A stretch of 6,959 nucleotides of DNA from JAHEDH01 sp965364515 (GTDB lineage: Bacteria > Actinomycetota > Acidimicrobiia > Spongiisociales > ZC4RG35): the NCBI GenBank assembly GCA_965364515.1, contig CBDTXZ010000160.1, positions 1 to 6,959 of the forward strand. The letters run 5' to 3'. How positions within the stretch are numbered: the first letter of the stretch is position 1; each line of letters begins with the position of its first letter. Below, in pieces: positions 1 to 6,095 of the stretch. The translations under genes and the position numbers were made by a program. The notes under the pieces are model-generated. The model was not told the origin of the DNA. It did no database searches and worked only from the letters and a program-made list of their open reading frames with translations.

Positions 1-2007
1 CCGGCAAACCCGGTTCCGGTCAACATCGCCATCATCGACACCGGTGTCCAGATCGGCCATCCGGACCTCAACGTCCGGTACGTCACCGACTGCACTGGCG
101 CCATCTTTTATCCGCTCTTCGGTGGGTGCACCGGCAACAGCAGCAATCTCGGAGATCAGAACGGACACGGAACCCATGTGGCCGGTCTCGCAGCGGCCTG
201 CGACAACGACATCGGGACGATCGGCGCGGCGCCGTGTGCCCAGATCACTGCGGTGAAGGTGCTCGATGCCAGTGGGTCGGGGCCTCTCAGCGGCATCTTG
301 GCCGGATTGGACATCGTCGCCGCCAACGCATCGTGGATCGATGTCGCCAACGCCAGTTGGGGATTCGTAGGTGGGTCTCAGGCGCTCACCGACTCCGTCA
401 ACGGCGTCGTGGCCGCCGGGGTCGTGTTCGTTGCAGCCGCTGGCAACGACGCTCAGGAGATCGCCACGTTCTCCCCGGCAAGCGTCCCTGATGCGATCAC
501 GGTGACAGCGGTCGCCGACTTCGACGGCAAGCCAGGCGGCCTGGGCGCAGCCACCTGCCGTGATGACGTCGACGACACCCTCGCCGACTTCTCGAACTAC
601 GGCGCCGGCGCCGACATCGCCGCTCCGGGTGTCTGCCTCTACTCCAGCTATCTCAATTCCGGCTACGCCGTCGCCAGCGGGACTTCGATGGCCTCTCCGG
701 TGGTCGCCGGTGCCGCCGCCCGCTACATCGCCGAGCACGGCAAGCCGACCAACCGGACCGGAGTGATCGCAGTGCGTGACGCCCTCGTGAACGGCGCCTT
801 CTCTCAGTCCGGAACCTGCGGGTTCACTGACATCGACGGACTTCCAGAGCCGCTGCTGTCCGCCAGCGGCGCCGCGTTTGGAGGCCCCGGCGGCTGTGAG
901 AGCGTGACCGGAGGCAACCAGCCACCGACGGCCTCGTTCACATACGACTGCAACGACCTCGCCTGCACCTTCAATGGAACCGGGTCATCGGATGACGCCG
1001 GGATCACCTTGTTCTCATGGGATTTCGGTGATGAATCGGCCGCCGCAACCGGCTCAATCGCCACGCACACGTTCGGCAGTGCCGGCGACTACGGCGTGAC
1101 GCTCACGGTGACGGACGGCGAAGGGCTGTCGGACTCGGTGACGCAAACGGTCAGCGTTGCGGTTGCTCCTCCGAACCAGCCTCCGACGGCAGGGTTCTCG
1201 GCCGACTGTCCCGATCTGAACTGCACGTTCAACTCGTCGGCGGCCTCGACCGACGAAGACGGCTCGGTCGTCGGCTGGCAATGGGATTTCGGTGACGGCA
1301 CCACGTCCGATCAGCAGAACCCGTCACACACCTTCTCGGCCTCTGGCAGCCATGACGTGACGCTGACGGTCATCGACGACGACGGGGCGGCAAGTGCGCC
1401 GTTCACCGAGACGATCACCGTCCCCAACGGCGTGCCGTCGGCGGCGTTCACCTTCGATTGCCCTGACTTGACCTGCACGTTCGATGCCTCCACGTCGACC
1501 GACGACGGGGGGATCGTGTCGTACGAGTGGGCCTTCGGTGACGGCGGCGGAGCGACCGGACAGACTGCGGAACACACCTATGGCGCCGCAGGCACGTACT
1601 CGGTGTCACTCACCGTGACGGACGGCGAAGCAGCCCAATCGTCGACGACTCAGCAGGTCCCAGTCGCCGAGGCGCCTCCCATCGTGATGACCACCGCCAA
1701 CATCGGGTACGTCTGGAATACGGAGACGCGCGAGGGAACGGTGCTGCTTGCGGTCATCGACGGAAATATCCAGATCTTGGACGGCGCAGTGGTGTCGGGC
1801 TACTGGACGTGGGAGAACAAGGGCGGAAAGCCCGCAACGATGGAGGTGACCGCGGTCTCCGACGGGAGCAACCTCGGCCTGGCCGAGATCGTGACGGTCT
1901 TCAAGAAGAACCAGACCCCGGTCGAGTTCTGCGTGACCGATGTCGTCAAGGACGGCTACGAATACGTCCAGACCGATCCGGTCTGTGCTGGCGAGTTCGG
2001 GAGTTAG
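1..2007 (+). CDS. Secreted subtilisin-like (S8) serine protease with three PKD domains, 5'-truncated
   Basis: The reading frame is open from the first base to the TAG at 2005-2007, giving at least 668 residues. The start, signal peptide and any inhibitory propeptide lie outside the window. The S8 triad is complete, numbering from the first in-window codon: Asp13 in AIIDTG (codon 37-39), His56 in NGHGTHVAG (166-168), Ser229 in SGTSMASP (685-687). The oxyanion-hole Asn149 sits in AAAGNDA (445-447). The catalytic region spans roughly residues 1-300 and has eight cysteines, which fits disulfide bonding outside the cytoplasm. Three PKD (Ig-like) domains follow at about 306-560, each with a WDFGDG-like motif, then a C-terminal beta-rich domain at about 561-668. 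By family knowledge it should cleave extracellular proteins, with the PKD domains acting as spacers or substrate-binding modules. No sorting signal or C-terminal membrane segment is seen, so it is probably released. The catalytic assignment is very secure; the substrate is unknown. Confidence 0.95.
   Translation, partial: PANPVPVNIAIIDTGVQIGHPDLNVRYVTDCTGAIFYPLFGGCTGNSSNLGDQNGHGTHVAGLAAACDNDIGTIGAAPCAQITAVKVLDASGSGPLSGILAGLDIVAANASWIDVANASWGFVGGSQALTDSVNGVVAAGVVFVAAAGNDAQEIATFSPASVPDAITVTAVADFDGKPGGLGAATCRDDVDDTLADFSNYGAGADIAAPGVCLYSSYLNSGYAVASGTSMASPVVAGAAARYIAEHGKPTNRTGVIAVRDALVNGAFSQSGTCGFTDIDGLPEPLLSASGAAFGGPGGCESVTGGNQPPTASFTYDCNDLACTFNGTGSSDDAGITLFSWDFGDESAAATGSIATHTFGSAGDYGVTLTVTDGEGLSDSVTQTVSVAVAPPNQPPTAGFSADCPDLNCTFNSSAASTDEDGSVVGWQWDFGDGTTSDQQNPSHTFSASGSHDVTLTVIDDDGAASAPFTETITVPNGVPSAAFTFDCPDLTCTFDASTSTDDGGIVSYEWAFGDGGGATGQTAEHTYGAAGTYSVSLTVTDGEAAQSSTTQQVPVAEAPPIVMTTANIGYVWNTETREGTVLLAVIDGNIQILDGAVVSGYWTWENKGGKPATMEVTAVSDGSNLGLAEIVTVFKKNQTPVEFCVTDVVKDGYEYVQTDPVCAGEFGS
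916..1680 (+). repeat. Three tandem PKD-domain repeats inside the protease gene
   Basis: Three units of about 83-86 codons lie at 916-1173, 1174-1431 and 1432-1680. Each opens with a Pro/Ala-Ser-Phe segment, has a DCxDLxCTF cysteine pair, then WxFGDx, an HTF or HTY turn and an LTVxD strand, as expected for PKD folds. Units 1 and 3 share an exact 16-base stretch (1108-1123 and 1615-1630) encoding VTDGE, while unit 2 has diverged there. This indicates old internal duplication rather than recent expansion. Confidence 0.88.
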
Positions 2008-2042
2008 CGCCGGACGACGAACGGTTTCCATTCTCAGTGCAT

Positions 2043-2061
2043 CCCGGAGACTGTTCTCGGG
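2043..2061 (+). other. Weak imperfect hairpin after the protease gene
   Basis: CCC and GAGA (2043-2050, with one bulged G at 2046) pair with TCTC and GGG (2055-2061) around a CTGT loop, starting 36 bases after the protease stop. No T-run follows, so it is a poor candidate for an intrinsic terminator. It could mark the 3' end of the protease transcript or be chance. The rest of 2008-2105 shows only a GGTTC-CGT-GAACC inverted repeat at 2081-2093. Confidence 0.25.
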
Positions 2062-2082
2062 TCCGAGGATCACTGCGTCCGG

Positions 2083-2118
2083 TTCCGTGAACCGAGACGT
2101 GTCAATACTGTTGACCGC
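2083..2118 (+). promoter_or_regulatory. Probable leaderless promoter for the small membrane protein
   Basis: TACTGT at 2106-2111 fits the actinobacterial -10 pattern TANNNT and lies 7 bases before the ATG at 2119, so transcription could begin at the A of the start codon. A weak -35-like TTCCGT lies 17 bases further upstream (2083-2088), inside the GGTTC-CGT-GAACC inverted repeat at 2081-2093. No Shine-Dalgarno sequence precedes the ATG. The -10 and spacing are seen directly; leaderless initiation is inferred. Confidence 0.42.
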
Positions 2119-2289
2119 ATGGCAAGGCAACGGCAGACCTCGGGGCGGCCGCGTACAACCAGAGACAGGGACTCGATTCCGGTTCTGGTCGTGCGGCTCG
2201 GACCCGCCCGCGACTTTCTGATCGCGCTCGCCGTTGTCGTCGTGACTCTCGTCATCGCCATGGTCGTTGCGTACCTGGTGTACGGATGA
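2119..2289 (+). CDS. Small single-pass membrane protein, 56 residues, unknown function
   Basis: ATG at 2119 to TGA at 2287-2289 encodes 56 residues. Residues 1-31 are basic, with eight Arg and two Asp, plus a short IPVLVVRLGPARDF segment. Residues about 33-55 are an uninterrupted run of Leu, Val, Ile, Ala and Phe ending in YLVYG, a clear transmembrane helix. By the positive-inside rule the N-terminus should be cytoplasmic, leaving almost nothing outside. No signal-peptidase or lipobox motif follows. About three quarters of third codon positions are G or C, compatible with a real gene here. It lies 111 bases after the protease and 69 before the cyclase-STAND gene, with its own -10 box. I do not recognise the family. 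Possible roles are a membrane-protein partner, a regulator of a neighbour, or a toxin-like peptide; none is shown. The charge asymmetry and clean helix argue against a chance frame. Confidence 0.6.
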   Translation: MARQRQTSGRPRTTRDRDSIPVLVVRLGPARDFLIALAVVVVTLVIAMVVAYLVYG

Positions 2290-2346
2290 CCCAAGCGATC
2301 TCTTGCCTCTGTTTCGGTTGTTTCCGCACTCGCGAGCGACTCGGTA

Positions 2347-2358
2347 TAGGGTTCCGCC
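2347..2358 (+). promoter_or_regulatory. Probable leaderless promoter of the cyclase-STAND gene
   Basis: TAGGGT at 2347-2352 fits TANNNT and ends 6 bases before the ATG at 2359. No purine-rich ribosome binding site precedes the ATG. A weak TTCCGC (2322-2327) lies 19 bases upstream of the -10 box. The arrangement matches the gene at 2119, which supports leaderless transcription of both. Confidence 0.42.
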
Positions 2359-5265
2359 ATGGTCGCAAACATCCCAACCGGGGTCGTCTCGTTCCTGTTC
2401 ACCGATGTCGAGGGGTCCACCCGACTCTGGGAGGCCGACCCCGAGGCCATGGCGGCGAGCCTGGCGCTCCATGATCAGGTCATGCGTCGCGTCATGGAGG
2501 CCAACGGTGGGCACGTGTTCTCCACCGCAGGCGACGCGTTCGCGGTGGCGTTCGGTTCCGTCGGAGCCGCGGTCGCTGCTGCGACGGCCATCCAACTCGA
2601 TCTCTTGGGGGCCGAATGGCCTGGCCCTCCGATCAAGATCCGAATGGGGATCCACACCGGTACGGCAGAGGAGCGCGACGGTGACTACTTCGGGCCCGTC
2701 CTCAACCGGGCGGCCCGGATCATGTCCGCCGGGCACGGCGGCCAGATCCTGCTGTCGTCGGTGACGGCTGACGCCTCGTCCCTCGACGGCCAACTCTCGC
2801 TGCGGGACCTGGGCACCCATCATCTCAAGGACCTCGCGGACCCCGAGCACCTGTTCGAGATCCGTCATCCCGACCTTCCCGTCGTCGATCGACCGATCAA
2901 GACCGTCGACGTTCGTCGTCACAACCTGCCCGACTACCTGACGTCGTTCGTCGGCAGGACGCAGCAACTCGAGGAGCTGGCGGCGCTCATCGACGAGAAC
3001 CGGCTGGTCGCCCTCACCGGCGTCGGCGGCACCGGCAAGACCCGGCTCGCCGTGGAGGCCGCTCGGGCAGCCGCGTCCTCCAAACCCGACGGCGCCTGGC
3101 TGGTCGAGTTGGCGCCCGTCACCAACCCCCACTTCATCATGACCACCATCGCCGACACGTGGGGCCTGCGCGCCGGTGAAGGAGCCTCGATCGAAGACGT
3201 GGTCACTCGATACCTGTGGTCACGGGAACTGCTCTTGGTGATCGACAACTGCGAGCACCTCCTGGATGCGGCCGCAGCAGCCATCAAGCTTCTGCTGGAT
3301 GCGTGCCCCAAACTCTGTGTGGTAGCCACGTCGCGAGAGTCGCTCGGAATACCGGGAGAGGCGATGTTGCGCGTGCCGTCTCTGGGATTGGCCGATGCCT
3401 CCCACACGCTGGAGGACTCCGAGGCGGTCCATCTGTTCCTCGATCGGGCGAGGGCGGTTCGGCCCGAGTATCGGCCAGATGCTGAGGAGATGGCCGATAT
3501 CGGCCGCATCTGCACTCGAATCGACGGCATCCCGCTCGGTCTCGAGCTGGCTGCTGCCCGGCTTCGCAGCATGTCGGCTTCTGAGCTCGCCGATCGGCTC
3601 GAAGACTCGTTCCGAATCCTTTCGGGATCGGCGAAGACGGCACTGCCCAGACAACGGACGTTGGCAGCCACGATCGATTGGTCATACGACTTGCTCAAGC
3701 CGCCCGAGCAGGCGATGTTCCGGAGGCTCTCGATCTTCACAGGCGGCTTCGATCTCGAGGCGGCCGAGGCCGTGTGCGTCGGCGACGTGGTCGAGGACTG
3801 GGAGATCCTCGACCACCTGGACTCCCTCGTCGACAAGTCGCTCATCATCCCCGCTCAGGACGAACACGGTCACACCCGCTACCGGATGCTGGAACCGGTC
3901 CGCCAGTACGCCCAGGAGCGGCTGAGCGACACCGCCGAGCCCGTTCGGTTCCGTTCTGCGCATGCTCGGTATTACGTCGACTGGGTGTCACGAATGAGCC
4001 CTGGCCTGCGCACCGATGAGATCGTCGAGACCATGAAGCTGCTCGACACCGACTACGACAACATTCGAAGTGCGCTCGCGACGCTGCTCGAGACCGCGCA
4101 GATCGATGGCTATCTCGCCCTCGCATTCGATCTGATGAGCTACTGGATGCACAAAGGCCTGGGCGTCGAGGCGATCGAACTCTCGCTCGAAGGCCTCCGG
4201 GCGGCGACCGCCGACACCGACAGGCTCGCAGTCGTGAAAGTGTGGTGGGCTTCGGCCATCCACGCCGCCGAGCTCACCGACCCTGACGGCGTCGACTACG
4301 GCCGGGCCGGTTTGGAAGTGGCGCAGGAACTCGGAGATCCCAATGCCATCGGGAGGATGGAGCTCGCCCTCGGAGCGGCCATCCGCCACGCTACAACAGA
4401 CCCCGAGTATCTCGAGCACCTGGTCGAGGGCCGGAGACTCCTCGAAGAGCACCCCGAGCCCCACTGGTGGCCCGCGACCTGGGACGAAGGCCTCACCCAG
4501 TTGCTACTCGCCGCATACCTCCCCATGGAGGACGAGCGCCTCGAGGAGCACGGGAAAGCGGCGCTGTCCGCATTCGAGAGCGCCGGCGATCCGGCCCTCC
4601 TGGCCGCAACCCTCAACGACACGGGTGGGACGCTGTACGTGACGGGTGATCGCGAACGAGGGCTCGAATACAACCAGCGTGCATGCGAGATCCTCTCAGG
4701 AATGGACTCCCCGAACTGGTACGGGCATGCGCTGATGTTGCGTGGAATGCTGCTCTCGTTCGAGAAGGAGCCGGCTTACGCGAGTAGCCAGTTCGTCGAG
4801 TCGGCACGCCTGCTCGACATGGTCGGAGACGTCAACTGCTGGGCGACCTCGACCCGCGGCCTGGCCCGGTGCGAGTCGGCGCTCGGCGACACGAAGTCGG
4901 CCGCAGCCCGGCTGGTTGCCATCCTCGATCGGATGCCGACCCTGCCGATGCCGGAGATCACAAAGCCCCGCGTGCTCGACGCCATCGCAGAGACCCTGAT
5001 CGCTGCCGGGCTCGACCAAGAGGGCGGGCTGCTGCTCGGTGCCGCGATCGCAGCGCCGTTCACTCCGGAGGCCGTCATTCGCCCCAAAGAGCTCGAGGCG
5101 ATTCGTGTCGACGCGGTCGAGCGACTCGGCGAGTCAGAAACCGAGCGACTTCTCGCGGAGGGCGCCGGCGTGGAACTGGACGAGGCCCTAGACCGGGGCC
5201 GGGTCGCCTTGCTCGACCTCACAGCACGCCGAACGACCGACTCGGAGACGATCGAGTCTTCGTGA
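2359..5265 (+). CDS. Class III nucleotidyl cyclase fused to a STAND (NB-ARC-like) ATPase and TPR-like region
   Basis: 968 residues. Residues 8-170 form a class III adenylate/guanylate cyclase domain: metal-binding Asp16 in FTDVEGSTRLW and Asp59 in AGDAF, the Asp109 substrate position in GDYFG, and transition-state Asn116 and Arg120 in LNRAAR. The position usually held by the purine-recognising Lys is Ser55. Residues 195-450 form a STAND ATPase: FVGR at 197-200, Walker A GVGGTGKT at 221-228, Walker B-like LLLVIDNCEH at 291-300, ATSRE at 323-327, the GxP-type motif IDGIPLGLELAAAR at 388-401, then a winged-helix-like part at WSYDLL (441-446). Residues about 530-940 are helical and TPR-like. The layout resembles mycobacterial cyclase/NB-ARC/TPR regulators such as Rv0386, Rv1358 and Rv2488c, but those end in a LuxR-type DNA-binding domain and none is visible here. 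It is presumably cytoplasmic: the C-terminal region senses a ligand, nucleotide-driven switching follows, and cyclase output may change. The product (cAMP, cGMP or other) cannot be read from sequence. The ATG at 2359 is favoured by the -10 box 6 bases upstream and by homology-like sequence starting at residue 8. Confidence 0.93.
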   Translation: MVANIPTGVVSFLFTDVEGSTRLWEADPEAMAASLALHDQVMRRVMEANGGHVFSTAGDAFAVAFGSVGAAVAAATAIQLDLLGAEWPGPPIKIRMGIHTGTAEERDGDYFGPVLNRAARIMSAGHGGQILLSSVTADASSLDGQLSLRDLGTHHLKDLADPEHLFEIRHPDLPVVDRPIKTVDVRRHNLPDYLTSFVGRTQQLEELAALIDENRLVALTGVGGTGKTRLAVEAARAAASSKPDGAWLVELAPVTNPHFIMTTIADTWGLRAGEGASIEDVVTRYLWSRELLLVIDNCEHLLDAAAAAIKLLLDACPKLCVVATSRESLGIPGEAMLRVPSLGLADASHTLEDSEAVHLFLDRARAVRPEYRPDAEEMADIGRICTRIDGIPLGLELAAARLRSMSASELADRLEDSFRILSGSAKTALPRQRTLAATIDWSYDLLKPPEQAMFRRLSIFTGGFDLEAAEAVCVGDVVEDWEILDHLDSLVDKSLIIPAQDEHGHTRYRMLEPVRQYAQERLSDTAEPVRFRSAHARYYVDWVSRMSPGLRTDEIVETMKLLDTDYDNIRSALATLLETAQIDGYLALAFDLMSYWMHKGLGVEAIELSLEGLRAATADTDRLAVVKVWWASAIHAAELTDPDGVDYGRAGLEVAQELGDPNAIGRMELALGAAIRHATTDPEYLEHLVEGRRLLEEHPEPHWWPATWDEGLTQLLLAAYLPMEDERLEEHGKAALSAFESAGDPALLAATLNDTGGTLYVTGDRERGLEYNQRACEILSGMDSPNWYGHALMLRGMLLSFEKEPAYASSQFVESARLLDMVGDVNCWATSTRGLARCESALGDTKSAAARLVAILDRMPTLPMPEITKPRVLDAIAETLIAAGLDQEGGLLLGAAIAAPFTPEAVIRPKELEAIRVDAVERLGESETERLLAEGAGVELDEALDRGRVALLDLTARRTTDSETIESS

Positions 5266-5585
5266 ACGGGAGCGGCCTGTGGTCCCTCACGATCGCAAAC
5301 GACGAGACCGGTTCTCGGCCGAACCCTGTGGCTCTGTCTGGCTCAACACTGAGCCTGCGCGTCGGCTACTCAGACCGAGAGCGCGTTGGGCCGGTGCTGC
5401 GATCCGAAGGCGCGGCCACATGAACATCGCCTTGGCGGCGGGGTTCGCCGGCCGCAGAACGAGCCGGGCCGAGGGAACCGGAGCCGGCGGCGAGCGAGCG
5501 TGCCGGAGCGCATGATGTGGTCCGGCGCGAGCACCCGGCCGATGGGGTCGATCACGCTGCCAGCTCGGCGGACGCCGCCGATCGG
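5266..5585 (+). other. Intergenic stretch without a convincing gene
   Basis: About 320 bases separate the cyclase-STAND stop from the USP-like promoter. A 53-codon frame starts at a GTG (5262) overlapping the upstream TGA as GTGA and ends at 5423. It has no recognisable domain and looser codon use (about 74% G or C in third positions), so I do not call it a gene, although translational coupling is conceivable. A 31-codon frame at 5420-5515 is low-complexity (Gly, Arg, Ala) and unconvincing. A short perfect inverted repeat CGAGA-CCGGT-TCTCG (5303-5317) lies 38 bases after the stop without a T-run; it could help 3'-end formation. The very GC-rich part at 5405-5580 holds nothing I recognise. Confidence 0.55.
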
Positions 5586-5591
5586 TATTGT
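5586..5591 (+). promoter_or_regulatory. Likely -10 box of the USP-like gene
   Basis: TATTGT matches TANNNT and is the most AT-rich hexamer in a strongly GC-rich stretch. It lies 27 bases before the GTG start at 5613, leaving a leader of about 15 bases that contains the ribosome binding site. No good -35 hexamer is visible. Confidence 0.45.
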
Positions 5592-5599
5592 CGGGGAAG

Positions 5600-5608
5600 A
5601 GGAGGTGA
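5600..5608 (+). promoter_or_regulatory. Strong ribosome binding site that fixes the USP-like start
   Basis: AGGAGGTGA is a near-perfect complement to the 16S rRNA 3' end. Its GGAGG core ends 7 bases before GTG 5613. This selects the GTG at 5613 over the upstream in-frame GTG at 5517, whose extra 32 residues are low-complexity and unlike the USP fold. Confidence 0.88.
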
Positions 5609-5612
5609 GCGT

Positions 5613-6023
5613 GTGAAGCATCTTCTGATTGCGCATCAGACCGCGGGTTCGGAGGCCCTTCGGCGCCATGTCGTTGCGCTCGCGCGCGAGGACCCTGGTG
5701 CAGAGTTCGTTCTCGTCATCCCTGCGACCCCGGTCGATCATCTTCGGACCTGGACCGAGGGAGAAGCGATCAGTGCCGCAACGGTGGCAGGCGAACAAGC
5801 CAGGGCGGCGTTCGCTGCAGACGGTGTCGAGCTGGAGGATGTGCGTATCGGCGACGGCAACCCCATCTACGCCATCCAGGACGCCTTCATCGAGGAAGCC
5901 TTCGATGACGTGATCATCTCGACCCAGCCCACTGGCATTTCCCGCTGGCTTCGGATGGATCTCGTCGGGAAAGCCACTCGGGCGTTGGATGTTCCCGTCG
6001 TGCATGTGGAGAGCGAGACCTGA
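5613..6023 (+). CDS. UspA-like alpha/beta protein (divergent universal stress protein family)
   Basis: 136 residues from GTG 5613, chosen for the strong ribosome binding site and because the fold begins at once with beta-strand KHLLIAHQT. The order fits a single UspA (Rossmann-like) domain: strand 1 (residues 2-8), a helix with AGSEALRRHVVALA, strand EFVLVIPATP, a long helix rich in Glu and Ala, strand VELEDVRIGDGNP, a helix, strand DDVIISTQP, SRWLRMDLVGKATRAL, and final strand PVVHVES. The ending matches an actinobacterial subgroup I remember as ILST-P-x-x-SRWL-x-x-DL followed by PV-HV. Canonical ATP-binding USPs have an Asp after strand 1 and a GxxG-x9-G(S/T) loop. Here strand 1 is followed by HQTAG, and the loop reads STQPTGISRWL, so classical ATP binding is doubtful. 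It is probably a soluble cytoplasmic protein of unknown ligand. It is a single gene with its own promoter, 72 bases from the next gene. Confidence 0.85.
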   Translation: MKHLLIAHQTAGSEALRRHVVALAREDPGAEFVLVIPATPVDHLRTWTEGEAISAATVAGEQARAAFAADGVELEDVRIGDGNPIYAIQDAFIEEAFDDVIISTQPTGISRWLRMDLVGKATRALDVPVVHVESET

Positions 6024-6043
6024 TCTGACATCGGTCGGGAACC

Positions 6044-6071
6044 TTCCGGGACGGGGGTGACGTCGTAGCGT
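6044..6071 (+). promoter_or_regulatory. Likely promoter of the lipoprotein gene
   Basis: TAGCGT at 6066-6071 fits TANNNT, with a weak -35-like TTCCGG at 6044-6049 and a 16-base spacer. Transcription would start near 6078, giving a leader of about 18 bases. The same TAGCGT hexamer, preceded by C or G and T-rich on neither side, precedes the CBS gene at 6752. Confidence 0.38.
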
Positions 6072-6083
6072 GGCGAACCAATC

Positions 6084-6089
6084 GAAAGG
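6084..6089 (+). promoter_or_regulatory. Ribosome binding site of the lipoprotein gene
   Basis: GAAAGG ends 6 bases before the ATG at 6096 but only 3 bases before the ATG at 6093. The spacing favours the second of the two adjacent ATG codons. Confidence 0.55.
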
Positions 6090-6095
6090 CCGATG

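Noticed and set aside
2005..2289. Read-through of the protease TAG into the small membrane protein, since the frame stays open from 2008 to 2118 and both are in the same frame
   Set aside because: The joining 37 codons look non-coding, the membrane gene has its own ATG with a well-placed -10 box, and the basic residues before the helix would be on the wrong side for a C-terminal anchor of a secreted protein.
1606..3132. Long minus-strand open frame of 508 codons
   Set aside because: It lies opposite the protease 3' end, the small membrane gene and the cyclase domain. Its product is rich in Arg, Gly, Asp and His with no domain, typical of the antisense shadow of high-GC genes.
2934..3848. Minus-strand Ser/Arg-rich frame of 304 codons within the cyclase-STAND gene
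   Set aside because: It is antisense to the ATPase motifs (Walker A, Walker B, GxP). The Ser-rich product is a codon-usage artefact.
2359..5265. Cyclase-STAND gene as a confirmed anti-phage defence gene
   Set aside because: STAND ATPases do occur in defence, but this cyclase/ATPase/TPR layout fits a common actinobacterial regulatory family, and there are no nucleases, other defence genes, integrases or phage genes around it.
5517..5612. Longer USP-like product starting at the GTG at 5517
   Set aside because: The added residues are low-complexity and not part of the fold. The ribosome binding site at 5600-5608 points to the GTG at 5613.
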